Shown here: positions 1 through 6,867 of the stretch, in pieces
Numbering within the stretch: position 1 is the stretch's first letter
Layout: each line of letters opens with the position of its first letter
From: an uncultured Holophagales bacterium
GTDB taxonomy: Bacteria > Acidobacteriota > Thermoanaerobaculia > UBA5066
DNA: 14,735 bases
Assembly: GCA_937864895.1 (NCBI GenBank)
Contig: CALMDF010000207.1
Span: 1 to 14,735 of the forward strand
Direction of reading: 5' to 3'
Translations under genes and position numbers: made by a program
Notes under the pieces: model-generated
What the model was told of the DNA's origin: nothing
What the model saw: the letters and a program-made list of their open reading frames with translations, nothing else
The model's database searches: none

Positions 1-550
1 CGCTCAGCTCGAGGAGCCGCTCGAGGCTCGCGTGGCTGACCCGGAGCGACCGGGTCCGCCCGCCGAGGGCGCGGCTCCCGGCGTCGTCCGCCCCCGGACC
101 CGCGGCAGGCCCGGCAGGCTCGTCCCGCGCCGGCGCGGCCGCCCGCCCGGGCCCGGCCTCGGACGCGACCCGCGAGAGGTCGGCGAGGGCCGCCTCCCAC
201 TCGGGGGGCATCGCCTCGGGAACCTCGCCGGAGCGGAACGCGGCGGAGAGCTTCCCGATGGCGGCGAGGAGGAGGGTGACGATCTCCTCGTCCGCCACGG
301 CGTCGCCCGCGCCGCAGGTGTCGAGGGCGTCCTCCATGACGTGGGCGGCGCGGGCGACCGCGTCGAAGCCCATCATCGCGGAGTTTCCCTTGAGCGTGTG
401 GAAGACCCGCTTGAGCCCCGAGAGGTCCTCCGCGGAGAGCGCGGCGTCGGCGCTCTCCACGGCGAGGAGGCCGTCCTCCGCCTTCTCCAGGAGCTCCCGG
501 CTCGAGGAGAGGAAGTCGTCCAGGATCTCCTGGAACTCGTGCGTCGTCAC
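1..550 (-). CDS. cheA: CheA-type chemosensory histidine kinase, N-terminal part (cut by window edge)
   Basis: CheA kinases pass phosphate from ATP to a histidine in their own Hpt domain and then to CheY-type receivers, acting in the cytoplasm with receptor arrays. About 183 residues are visible. The Hpt domain covers roughly residues 1-115, with phospho-acceptor His51 in the motif HTLKGNSAMMGF. A Pro/Ala/Gly-rich linker follows (about 130-165), and the last residues (SLRVSHASLERLLELS) look like the start of the CheA dimerisation helix. I see no folded P2 (CheY-binding) domain between Hpt and dimerisation segment. The GTG start at 550 is chosen because GAAAGG lies just upstream and the Hpt fold begins at once. 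It starts 43 bases after the CheY-like gene ends, so the two are probably cotranscribed. The kinase and CheW-like domains lie outside the window. The CheA family is fairly sure; the exact pathway (motility, pili or other) cannot be told. Confidence 0.85.
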   Translation of the reverse strand, partial: MTTHEFQEILDDFLSSSRELLEKAEDGLLAVESADAALSAEDLSGLKRVFHTLKGNSAMMGFDAVARAAHVMEDALDTCGAGDAVADEEIVTLLLAAIGKLSAAFRSGEVPEAMPPEWEAALADLSRVASEAGPGRAAAPARDEPAGPAAGPGADDAGSRALGGRTRSLRVSHASLERLLELS

Positions 551-593
551 CGCGGCCTTTCGCGTTCCGGCGGCGTCGCGGGGGACGCGGCGC

Positions 594-992
594 TCACGGC
601 GCCTCGGATCCGCCCCGGCTCTCGAACAGGCCGTCGATGACGGCGTGAAGCTGCGCGGGCCGGAACGGCTTGCAGACGTAGCCGACCGCCCCGAGCGCCA
701 TCCCGCGGGCCGTGTCGTCCTCCTTGCCCTCGGTGGAGATGATGATCACGGGGATGTCGGTGAAGAGCCCCGTCTGCCGGCGGACCTCGAGGAAGCGCAG
801 GCCGTCCATCACGGGCATGTTGATGTCCAGGAGGATCAGCTGCACGTCGGGGTTCCGGTTCAGCGCCTCGAGCGCCTGGTTCCCGTCGTAGGTGTGGACG
901 ACCTCGCACTTCTGGTACCGCTGCAGCACCAGTCCGTGCATCTTGTGGACGAGCTCGGAGTCGTCGACGATCAGGACCTTCTTCAACCTCAT
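594..992 (-). CDS. Single-domain CheY-like response regulator
   Basis: This 132-residue protein is one receiver domain with no output domain. It accepts phosphate on an aspartate and signals by protein contact. Visible landmarks are VLIVDDSE with the acidic pair Asp10/Asp11, the acceptor Asp56 in LILLDINMPVMDG, the switch residue Ser86 in IIIST, and Lys108 in the KPF motif preceded by Tyr105. All residues needed for phosphorylation are present. The ATG at 992 has a strong GGGAGGGGGAG ribosome-binding site about 7 bases upstream. The gene sits directly before the CheA-type kinase, its likely phosphodonor. It could be a motility CheY, or a PilG/FrzZ-like regulator of another output; the sequence alone does not decide. 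Confidence 0.92.
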   Translation of the reverse strand: MRLKKVLIVDDSELVHKMHGLVLQRYQKCEVVHTYDGNQALEALNRNPDVQLILLDINMPVMDGLRFLEVRRQTGLFTDIPVIIISTEGKEDDTARGMALGAVGYVCKPFRPAQLHAVIDGLFESRGGSEAP

Positions 993-1020
993 GAACGGCT
1001 CCCCCTCCCGGCGCAGAGCT

Positions 1021-1040
1021 GCCGGGACCTCGGTCCCGGC
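1021..1040 (-). promoter_or_regulatory. GC-rich hairpin in the leader of the CheY-like gene
   Basis: A perfect 8-bp inverted repeat (gccgggac / gtcccggc, 4-base loop CGAG on the minus strand) lies 28 bases before the ATG and about 12 bases before its ribosome-binding site. No T-run follows, so it is not a classic terminator. It could shape access to the start site or be an operator. A TACACT hexamer at 1044-1049 (minus) just upstream is a weak -10 candidate with no clear -35. Confidence 0.35.
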
Positions 1041-1080
1041 GAGAGTGTAGCCCAGCCCCGGCGCGGCTCCGGGCCCCGAA

Positions 1081-1099
1081 AGCCCCCCTTCACGGGGCT
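1081..1099 (-). terminator. Possible weak intrinsic terminator at the end of the SBP-like gene
   Basis: On the minus strand, AGCCCC and GGGGCT form a 6-bp stem around a 7-base loop, followed by TTTC. The stem overlaps the TAG stop codon of the solute-binding-protein-like gene. The T-run is short, so termination would be partial and the CheY-like gene might still be read from upstream. Confidence 0.3.
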
Positions 1100-2546
1100 A
1101 GAGGTCCACGTCGCCGAACGCCGACCGGGCGAGCGGCGACGGCTGGAACCGGCGGGTGTCGCGGTGGGAGACGGCGATGAGCTTGCCGTGGAGGAGAGGC
1201 ACGAGGAGCCCCTCTTCCTGGATCGTCCTCACGATCGGGACGAGGTCCTTCACGTCCTGGGTCTTCCGGAACTGGTCGAGGGCCCGGTCCGTCGCCGCGT
1301 TCTGCCAGCGGGAGAGGTTGTAGGCGGAGGCGCGCGGCGCTGTCTTCGACGTGACCATCGTCGACAGGAGGAGCGAGTCGACGAAGTCGGAAGCGAGCGG
1401 AGTGTCGGCGATCCAGCCGGCGAGGAGGAGGTCGTAGTCGCCCCTCTCGAGGTACCCGACGTACTCGCCCCGGTCGCGGGGCTGCAGGACGGCGACCTCG
1501 GTCCCGAGCGGCTTCAGGCTCTCGGCGATCGACTTCGCCGCGGCCTGCGGGTCGGGCAGGTAGGGCTTCGGGCCCCACGTCAGGACGAGCCTGAGGCGCT
1601 CGGGTGCCGGGAGCCCGGCCTCGTCGAGAATCTGCCGCGCCTGGGCGGGGCTCCCGTCGACGGAGCCGATCTGGACGTCTCTCCTGAGGAAAGGAGGCAG
1701 GAGACCCGGGGCCGCGAAGCCGAGGCCGAGCGCCCCGAAGTTCACCCGGGCGAGCTCGGTCCGGCTGACGGCGGCGCAGATCGCGCGGCGAACCCGGGCG
1801 TCCGCGAGCGCGGGGCGCTCCACGTTCAGGAAGAGGATCCCGGTGCTGCTTCCCTCGAGCGTCTTCGGGAAGACCGGCGCGCCCCGGAGCCTGGCGAGGT
1901 GGGAGAAGGTGAGGGCGTAGGTCACGTGGACCTCGCCCGCGTGGACGGCGGCGAGGAGCGCCTCGGCGTCGGGGTAGACCTCGAAGAGAACCGCCCCGAG
2001 CGCGGGAGCCTTCGCCGTGTGCGGGTTGACCCTGAGGAGGATCCTGTCGGCCTTGACCGGATCGCCGCCCTCGAGCGCCTCGGGCTCGAGGAAGGGACCG
2101 GTCCCGAGGAGCCGCCCCCGGCTTTCGAGCGCGACGCCGCAGAACGGCTGCGTCATCAGGGTCGCCAGGTGGGGGTCCGGCGCCTTGAGCCGGAACTCGA
2201 CGCGCCCCTCCCGCGCGCGGATCTCCGCGCGGGCCGCGACGTCGCGCACGCGGCCGAGAGAGGTCGCGACGGCCGCGGCCGGGCAGGGAGTCCCGTCGGA
2301 GAACGTCGCCCCGGGCCGCACGGGGGCCGAGACGACGAGAGGGTCGCCCTCCTGCCGGAGCGGTTCCGAGAAGAGGAGCGGCTTCGGGGGGCCCCCATCC
2401 GGGGAGGGCTGGTACGGCGACTCGTAGACCTGCATGAGGGCGAGGGCGGTGACGTGGTCGTGAATCTCCCACGGGCGGGTCGAGGCGAGGTGGGAGAGGA
2501 CGCCGACGCGCAGCGTCTTCGGCGGGAGGTTCGGGGGCAGGGGCAT
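1098..2546 (-). CDS. Family 5 (DppA/OppA-like) solute-binding protein without visible export signal
   Basis: The 482-residue product resembles the extracytoplasmic peptide-binding proteins of ABC transporters (SBP_bac_5). Typical segments are VRPGATFSDGTPCPAAAVATSL near residue 87 (family: RpGvkFhDGtp), ADARVRRAICAAVSRTEL in the middle, PAQARQILDEAGLP, and YDLLLAGWIADTPLASDF. Members normally carry a Sec or lipoprotein signal. Here the N-terminus reads MPLPPNLPPKTLRVGVLS, with no hydrophobic stretch and no lipobox. The ATG at 2546 is chosen because AGGAGGG lies 7 bases upstream; a longer frame to 2693 adds 49 residues but also no signal peptide. No permease or ATPase gene is adjacent; instead the gene precedes CheY and CheA genes. 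It may be a cytoplasmic ligand-sensing protein (compare the SBP-like half of SgrR), though that role is inference. Confidence 0.8.
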   Translation of the reverse strand: MPLPPNLPPKTLRVGVLSHLASTRPWEIHDHVTALALMQVYESPYQPSPDGGPPKPLLFSEPLRQEGDPLVVSAPVRPGATFSDGTPCPAAAVATSLGRVRDVAARAEIRAREGRVEFRLKAPDPHLATLMTQPFCGVALESRGRLLGTGPFLEPEALEGGDPVKADRILLRVNPHTAKAPALGAVLFEVYPDAEALLAAVHAGEVHVTYALTFSHLARLRGAPVFPKTLEGSSTGILFLNVERPALADARVRRAICAAVSRTELARVNFGALGLGFAAPGLLPPFLRRDVQIGSVDGSPAQARQILDEAGLPAPERLRLVLTWGPKPYLPDPQAAAKSIAESLKPLGTEVAVLQPRDRGEYVGYLERGDYDLLLAGWIADTPLASDFVDSLLLSTMVTSKTAPRASAYNLSRWQNAATDRALDQFRKTQDVKDLVPIVRTIQEEGLLVPLLHGKLIAVSHRDTRRFQPSPLARSAFGDVDL

Positions 2547-2561
2547 CGTCGGACCCTCCTC

Positions 2562-2580
2562 GCTCCGGCAGGCCCGGAGC
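2562..2580 (-). promoter_or_regulatory. Hairpin abutting the ribosome-binding site of the SBP-like gene
   Basis: GCTCCGG and CCGGAGC form a perfect 7-bp stem around a 5-base loop, ending one base before the GAGGAGGG ribosome-binding site of the gene starting at 2546. Such a position could tune translation or bind a regulator. In DNA this GC-rich, chance hairpins are common, so this is tentative. A GATAAT hexamer at 2685-2690 (minus) is a possible -10 box about 130 bases upstream, without a clear -35. Confidence 0.3.
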
Positions 2581-2711
2581 CCGTTGCCTTGTCTCATTGC
2601 CACGGCGCCGCCGGGAACGAGGGCCCGCTTCCCGCACGTCACCGGGCGGGGCGCTGCGCCGCATGCCGGAGGCCGAACGCACGGATTATCCACCGCGCGC
2701 CCCGCGAGCCG

Positions 2712-2727
2712 CCCGCGCCGACGCGGG
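2712..2727 (-). terminator. Possible terminator hairpin downstream of the LytTR regulator
   Basis: CCCGCG and CGCGGG form a perfect 6-bp stem with a TCGG loop, 12 bases after the stop codon of the LytTR regulator. It is placed as expected for the end of the three-gene operon, but no T-run follows. The remaining sequence to 2581 holds no gene that I can support. Confidence 0.3.
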
Positions 2728-2739
2728 ACCAGCCCGGCC

Positions 2740-3480
2740 TCAGCCCTTCGGCACCCGCTCCCTCAGCCTCGCCGCGCCCGCACGGCTCACCGGGACTCGT
2801 TCCCCGTCCGCCATCACGGCGATCCGCCCCTCTTCGAGGGCGGCGAGCCTCGAGACGTTCACGACCCAGGACCGGTGGACCCGCACGAAGCGGCCGCCCG
2901 GGAGCCGGGCGGCGAGGTCGGCGAGCGTCTGGTGCTTCAGGTGGCTCCTTCCGCCCGAGCGGATCAGGACGTAGTCGTCCTCGGCCTTCACCCAGTCGAC
3001 GGACTCGACCGGGAGGAGCGACACGCGCGTCCCCTCCCTCACGGCGATCCTCTCCAGCGGGACCCCTTCCGGCCTCGCCGCGGCCGCCAGGGCCGAAGGG
3101 TCGGGACGGGCGGCCCCCGGGCCGACCAGGGTTCGCGCCTTCGCGAGCGCCGCGTCGAAGCGCTCCTTCGAGAACGGCTTCAGGAGGTAGTCGACGGCGT
3201 TCACCTCGAACGCCTTCACCGCGTGCCGGTCGTACGCCGTGACGAAGACGACCGCCGGGCGCGGGTCGAGGAGCTCGAGCGTCTCGAAGCCGGTCAGGCG
3301 CGGCATCTGGACGTCGAGGAAGAGGAGGTCGGGCGCCTGCGCGGCGACGGCCTCGATCGCCTCGAGGCCGTTCGCGCACTCGGCCACGACCTCGACGTCG
3401 GGGTGCCCGGCGAGGTGCTCGCGGACGACGGCGCGGGCGAGCTCCTCGTCGTCGACGATGGCGACCCGGAGCGGGCTCAC
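2740..3480 (-). CDS. LytTR-family response regulator
   Basis: This 246-residue cytoplasmic transcription factor is controlled by phosphorylation. The receiver domain spans residues 4-120, with Asp10/Asp11, acceptor Asp56 in LLFLDVQMPRLTG, and Lys101 in LLKPF. The C-terminal part (about 145-246) is a LytTR DNA-binding domain, recognisable by VDWVKAEDDYVLI, the HQTLADLAARLPGGRFVRVHRSWVVN stretch and the final VPVSR. LytTR proteins bind paired direct repeats in promoters. The GTG at 3480 overlaps the kinase stop codon as GTGA and is preceded by GGGGGAGG, so translation is coupled and well initiated. The adjacent LytS-type kinase is the evident partner. Targets are unknown; the operon itself or envelope genes are reasonable guesses. 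Confidence 0.93.
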   Translation of the reverse strand: MSPLRVAIVDDEELARAVVREHLAGHPDVEVVAECANGLEAIEAVAAQAPDLLFLDVQMPRLTGFETLELLDPRPAVVFVTAYDRHAVKAFEVNAVDYLLKPFSKERFDAALAKARTLVGPGAARPDPSALAAAARPEGVPLERIAVREGTRVSLLPVESVDWVKAEDDYVLIRSGGRSHLKHQTLADLAARLPGGRFVRVHRSWVVNVSRLAALEEGRIAVMADGERVPVSRAGAARLRERVPKG

Positions 3481-4544
3481 GCCTCCCCCGGCGGCGCTCC
3501 CGGGACGACGAGGACGACGACGAAGCGCTTCCCGTCCCCCCGCTCCTCGATCTCGGCCGCCCGGCCCCACGCCGCCGCGAGCCGCCTTCGCACGATGGAG
3601 AGGCCGAGGCCGCTCCCGGGGGGCGCGGGAGTCTCGGAATCGTAGGGGTTCTCGACCGCGACCCTCACGCCGTCCCCCGCCTTCTCGACGCGAAGGGTCA
3701 CCGTCCCCCCCTCGATGAGGGTCGCGATGCCGTGACGGACGGCGTTCTCGACGAGCGGCTGCAGGAGGAGCGGCGGGACGACGGCCGAGAGCAGCGACTC
3801 GTCGACCTCCTCCTCGACCTCGAGCCGGCGGCCGTAGCGCACCTTCTCCACGGCGAGGAACTGTCTCGCGAGCGCGAGCTCCTCGCGGAGAGGGATGAGG
3901 GAGCGCTCCCCCGAGGAGAGGCTCCGCCGGAGGAAGTCGGAGAGGAGGACGCACATGTCGCGGGCCCGGGACGGGGCAGTCGTCGTCAGGGCGCTGACGG
4001 AGTTCAGCGCGTTGAAGAGGAAGTGCGGGTTCAGCTGCGCCTTCAGCGCCTCGAGCTCGGCCTCCCTCGCCAGGACCCGCGCCTCCATGGCCCGCCGCTC
4101 GGCGGCCTGCGACGACTCCAGCGAGAGGAGGATGTAGTGGAACGTGACGGCGAGGAGGTAGAGGAGGACGCCGAGGACGAAGAGGGGCGGCACCGCCTGC
4201 CCGAACCGCTCGGGGAGGGTCGTGAGGGAAGGGAAGGTCCCGAGGAGGCTCGCGAGCGTCGAGCCGGCGAGCGTCAGGAGCGAGGCCGCGATGAGCGCCC
4301 CGACGCCGTGGACGCCGAGGACCGAGCCCGTCCTCGCCCGGGTGAGCGGCGCACTGCGGCAGGCGTAGAAGGAGGAGAGGCAGAGGAACGCGTAGACGAG
4401 AGAGAGCGGCGCCGCCAGGGCCGCCGCCTCCCCGAGCGAAAGGCTCCCAGGGAGCGAGAGCAGGTAGGCCTGTATCGCCGCCAGGGGGACCCAGGCGAGG
4501 AGGTAGGCCAGAAGCCTCTCCCTGCGAGCCAGGATGGGGTGCAC
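3477..4544 (-). CDS. LytS/YehU-type sensor histidine kinase
   Basis: This 355-residue membrane kinase phosphorylates the LytTR regulator next to it. The N-terminal 140 residues hold about four hydrophobic segments (near 11-30, 41-60, 76-98, 117-140) and no large extracellular domain. A short coiled stretch leads to the His_kinase domain with LKAQLNPHFLFNALN; His174 is the predicted phospho-acceptor. The ATPase part has LLQPLVENAVRHGI (Asn267) and PGSGLGLSIVRRRL (309-322). The GTG start at 4544 is one base after the stop of the LiaF-like gene, and no ribosome-binding site is evident, which suggests coupling to the upstream gene. With so little sensor exposed outside, it probably senses the membrane or depends on the LiaF-like protein. 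Class assignment is secure; the signal is unknown. Confidence 0.93.
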   Translation of the reverse strand: MHPILARRERLLAYLLAWVPLAAIQAYLLSLPGSLSLGEAAALAAPLSLVYAFLCLSSFYACRSAPLTRARTGSVLGVHGVGALIAASLLTLAGSTLASLLGTFPSLTTLPERFGQAVPPLFVLGVLLYLLAVTFHYILLSLESSQAAERRAMEARVLAREAELEALKAQLNPHFLFNALNSVSALTTTAPSRARDMCVLLSDFLRRSLSSGERSLIPLREELALARQFLAVEKVRYGRRLEVEEEVDESLLSAVVPPLLLQPLVENAVRHGIATLIEGGTVTLRVEKAGDGVRVAVENPYDSETPAPPGSGLGLSIVRRRLAAAWGRAAEIEERGDGKRFVVVLVVPGAPPGEA

Positions 4545-4545
4545 G

Positions 4546-5262
4546 TCAGTTCTTGATGTCGAGGCCGCCGAACAGGACGAAGCCGTCGACGACGAGCCTC
4601 TTCGGCGGGACGTCTCCGTCGAGGGGCGGGTGAGCGCTCTTGTCGTCGGTCCCGCCGAAGATCGCGAAGGCCCTCACGTCGACGGCCCACTCCCTGGGGA
4701 CGCGGATGTCGCCGCCTCCGAAGGCGATGAAGACCGTCACCGTCGCCTGGTCGTCCGGGATGCGGCAGTTCGTCAGGTCGAGCTCGAAGCCCCCGAAGAG
4801 GGCGTTGATCTCCCCCCCGAGGAACTCGTTCGTCGTCACGGAGCGGTCCCACCCCCCGAAGATCGCCGTCTCGTCGAGCGTGGCCGCCGTGCGGCTCTCG
4901 ATCGTCCGGTCGGGGAAGGTCCGTCCCCCCGCCTTCTGGACGAGCCGGATGCCGACCGCGACGAGGAGGAGCGGCATCAGCTTCCAGACCGGAAACCGCA
5001 GGACGTAGAGGTTGTCGAGGAGGAGGAGGACCCCGGCGAGCGCGAGGACCCAGCCCCAGAAGCCGTTCCAGAAGCCGCGCCTTTGGAGCGCCTTCGTCAG
5101 CCCCACCGCGACGAGCGCGACCGGCCAGAGGCGGAGCAGGAAGCTCGCCGACACGATCCCGAAGTTGTCGAGCGTGAAGAGAAGGCCCGCGACGATGATG
5201 ACGAGGCCGAACACGAGCCTCGCCGCGCCTGCCGCCTTCTGGACCCTGGGGTTCTCCACCAT
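4546..5262 (-). CDS. LiaF-like membrane protein (DUF5668 plus LiaF C-terminal domain)
   Basis: The 238-residue product has two halves. Residues 15-108 hold four membrane segments built as a duplicated unit: AGLLFTLDNFGIV...LWPVALVAVGL and AGVLLLLDNLYVL...LMPLLLVAVGI, each with an LDN motif. Residues 135-238 form a repetitive beta domain with five FGG repeats (AIFGGWD, ALFGGFELD, IAFGGGDI, AIFGGTDD, VLFGGLDI), as in LiaF C-terminal domains. In Firmicutes LiaF restrains the envelope-stress kinase LiaS. The ATG at 5262 has GGAGG upstream; a longer frame to 5343 lacks support. It leads an operon with a LytS-type kinase and LytTR regulator, so a kinase-modulating role is likely here, by inference from LiaF. 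Confidence 0.88.
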   Translation of the reverse strand: MVENPRVQKAAGAARLVFGLVIIVAGLLFTLDNFGIVSASFLLRLWPVALVAVGLTKALQRRGFWNGFWGWVLALAGVLLLLDNLYVLRFPVWKLMPLLLVAVGIRLVQKAGGRTFPDRTIESRTAATLDETAIFGGWDRSVTTNEFLGGEINALFGGFELDLTNCRIPDDQATVTVFIAFGGGDIRVPREWAVDVRAFAIFGGTDDKSAHPPLDGDVPPKRLVVDGFVLFGGLDIKN

Positions 5263-5274
5263 GGCTGCCTCCGC

Positions 5275-5290
5275 GCTCCCCCGAGGGAGC
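5275..5290 (-). promoter_or_regulatory. Hairpin abutting the ribosome-binding site of the LiaF-like gene
   Basis: GCTCCC and GGGAGC pair around a TCGG loop, ending two bases before the GGAGG ribosome-binding site of the gene starting at 5262. The position mirrors the hairpin before the SBP-like gene. A role in translation control is possible but unproven. Confidence 0.3.
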
Positions 5291-5362
5291 CTCTGATGGA
5301 AGTTACGCGCGCCCGGGGGGGTCCGCCCGCCCGATTCGGCCAACGGACGCCGGGTGTCGGCG

Positions 5363-5378
5363 AAAGGGCCTCAGGCCC
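5363..5378 (-). terminator. Possible weak intrinsic terminator at the end of the Hsp70-family gene
   Basis: GGGCC-TGA-GGCCC on the minus strand forms a 5-bp stem around the stop codon, followed by TTTC. The stem is GC-only and the T-run short. It could partly separate the Hsp70 gene from the LiaF-like operon that begins 108 bases downstream. Confidence 0.3.
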
Positions 5379-6867
5379 CCTGCCGGCCGAGCCGCCAGGT
5401 CCTCTCGAAGCCGTCCGAGGGAACGCGGATCGTCACCTCCACCGCTCCGCCGGCCGTCAGGGAGTAGACCTCCTCGACTTCCGGGCCCGCCTCGGCGAGC
5501 CTCCGGACGGTGTCCTCGTCGAGCGGCTGTCCGCGGAGCGCGGGAAGGAACGGGAAACGGATCGCCTCGCCGGGCGTCACGTCGCCGTCGGGCCGCCCCT
5601 CGACGATCCGGCTGCACTCGACGAACCGGAAGTAACCGACGTCGTGCGCGGCTCGGTAGCGGCGAACGGCGGTGGCCGGGGCCTGGGCCGCCGCGGGGAC
5701 CGGGAGGCCCTTCGGGAAGATCGGGTCGAAGACGACCTCCTCCCCCGCGTCCGCCTCGCGGAAGACACCGAAGTGCCGGGTGAGCCGGTCGGAAAGCGAG
5801 AAGCCCGCCTCGGTGTCGAGGAAGAGGGCGAGGCCGACCGCGGTCGCCGCGAAGGGGTGGGGCGAACGCTTGACCCGCTTCTCTCCGAACCGCTCGCGGA
5901 GCCTGCGGCCGACGAGAGGGAAGGCCCCGGCCCCGCCGACGACGTAGACGCCCGCGAGGTCCCCCTCCTCGACCTCCGCCGCCGAGAGGACCGGCTCCGT
6001 CGCCGCGATCGACTTCTCGACGAGGGCCGCGCAGGCCTCCCACACCTCTTCGATCGGCAGCGCGATGGGGGCGAGGTCGAGGGGCGACAGGTCGAGGACG
6101 AGCTTTCGCGTGTTCGGCCCGACCGCTTCCTTCTGGCGCGCGCACTCCTCGAGGAGGAGCTCGCGGGTCTCCTCGTCCGGCTCCCCGGCGCCGGCCCTCG
6201 CGAGGACCGCGGCGAGGATCGCCTCGTCGAAGTCGTCCCCGCCGAGGCGGCGCACGCCTTCGCTCGTGACGACCTCGTTCGTCTTCCCGGTCATCCTGAG
6301 GAGGGAGGCGTCGAAGGTCCCCCCGCCGAGGTCGTAGACGAGGACGTGCTCGCGCCGCGACGTGATCGTCGACCGGAAGCGGTGGGCGTACTCGAATCCC
6401 GCCGCGGACGGCTCGTTCAGGAGCGCCACCGGCGCGAAGCCCGCCACCCGGAAGGCCTCGAGCGTCAGGAACCGCTGGGCGCTCGACGAATTCGCGGGGA
6501 CCGAGATCGCCGCCTCGAGCGGCTCGCCCTCCGCCACCTCGGCGTTCGACCGGGTCAGCAGGTCTTCCCTCACCTTCGCGAGGAAACCGCCGAGGAGGTC
6601 GAGGAGGAGGATCTGCCGCCCCCCCACCTCGATCCCGGCCCGCGGCCCGGCGTCGGCGAGGAGCCTCTTGAACGACCGGACGATCCGGACCCCCGGCTCG
6701 TGCCTCACGGCCGCCGCGTCGAAGCCGTACTTCAGCTCGCCCGAGGGAAGGAGGGCGACGAGCGACGGGTAGGGATCCCCGCCCTCGAAGGCGACCACCG
6801 GGTAGTTCCCGCGGTCCACCATCGTCACCACCGTGTGGGTCGTCCCGAAGTCGACGCCGAGCCGCAT
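5371..6867 (-). CDS. Hsp70-family ATPase with short C-terminus (lid-less DnaK-like protein)
   Basis: The 498-residue product has a complete Hsp70/actin-type nucleotide-binding domain: GVDFGTTHTVV (4-14), the Lys68 region SFKRLL, VALLNEPSAAG (147-157), the second phosphate loop YDLGGGTFD (178-186) and VVGGAGAFPLV (309-319). The C-terminal part (about 357-498) resembles the beta substrate-binding domain but is short. The helical lid of DnaK (about 640 residues in all) is missing, and the hydrophobic DVLLLDV linker is replaced by SLSDRLTRHFGV. ATP binding is therefore likely, while client capture by the standard DnaK cycle is doubtful. The ATG at 6867 lacks a ribosome-binding site; TAAACT at 6878-6883 (minus) might be a -10 box for a near-leaderless mRNA. 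No DnaJ or GrpE gene is nearby. The client or partner is unknown. Confidence 0.9.
   Translation of the reverse strand: MRLGVDFGTTHTVVTMVDRGNYPVVAFEGGDPYPSLVALLPSGELKYGFDAAAVRHEPGVRIVRSFKRLLADAGPRAGIEVGGRQILLLDLLGGFLAKVREDLLTRSNAEVAEGEPLEAAISVPANSSSAQRFLTLEAFRVAGFAPVALLNEPSAAGFEYAHRFRSTITSRREHVLVYDLGGGTFDASLLRMTGKTNEVVTSEGVRRLGGDDFDEAILAAVLARAGAGEPDEETRELLLEECARQKEAVGPNTRKLVLDLSPLDLAPIALPIEEVWEACAALVEKSIAATEPVLSAAEVEEGDLAGVYVVGGAGAFPLVGRRLRERFGEKRVKRSPHPFAATAVGLALFLDTEAGFSLSDRLTRHFGVFREADAGEEVVFDPIFPKGLPVPAAAQAPATAVRRYRAAHDVGYFRFVECSRIVEGRPDGDVTPGEAIRFPFLPALRGQPLDEDTVRRLAEAGPEVEEVYSLTAGGAVEVTIRVPSDGFERTWRLGRQGA

Noticed and set aside
2685-2690. GATAAT as a promoter for the SBP-like gene
   Set aside because: A single -10-like hexamer without a -35 match is too weak to list as a feature; it is mentioned only in the hairpin entry.
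2547-2693. N-terminal extension of 49 residues on the SBP-like protein
   Set aside because: The added sequence has no signal peptide or conserved residues, while the ATG at 2546 has a strong ribosome-binding site at the right distance.
258-3242. Plus-strand open frame of 994 codons
   Set aside because: It runs antisense to well-supported genes (CheA-like, CheY-like, SBP-like, LytTR regulator), shows no recognisable domain, and is rich in Arg, Pro and Gly, as expected of a shadow frame in GC-rich DNA.
3481-3954. Upstream extension of the LytTR regulator frame to 3954
   Set aside because: The extension overlaps the kinase gene in another frame and has no domain; the GTG at 3480 has a strong ribosome-binding site and begins the receiver fold directly.
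5008-5034. GAGGAGGAGG repeat tract
   Set aside because: It is the antisense of a run of leucine codons (CTC/CTG) in a membrane helix of the LiaF-like protein, so codon bias explains it.
5263-5343. N-terminal extension of 27 residues on the LiaF-like protein
   Set aside because: The ATG at 5262 has GGAGG upstream and lies just before the first membrane segment; the extension shows nothing conserved.
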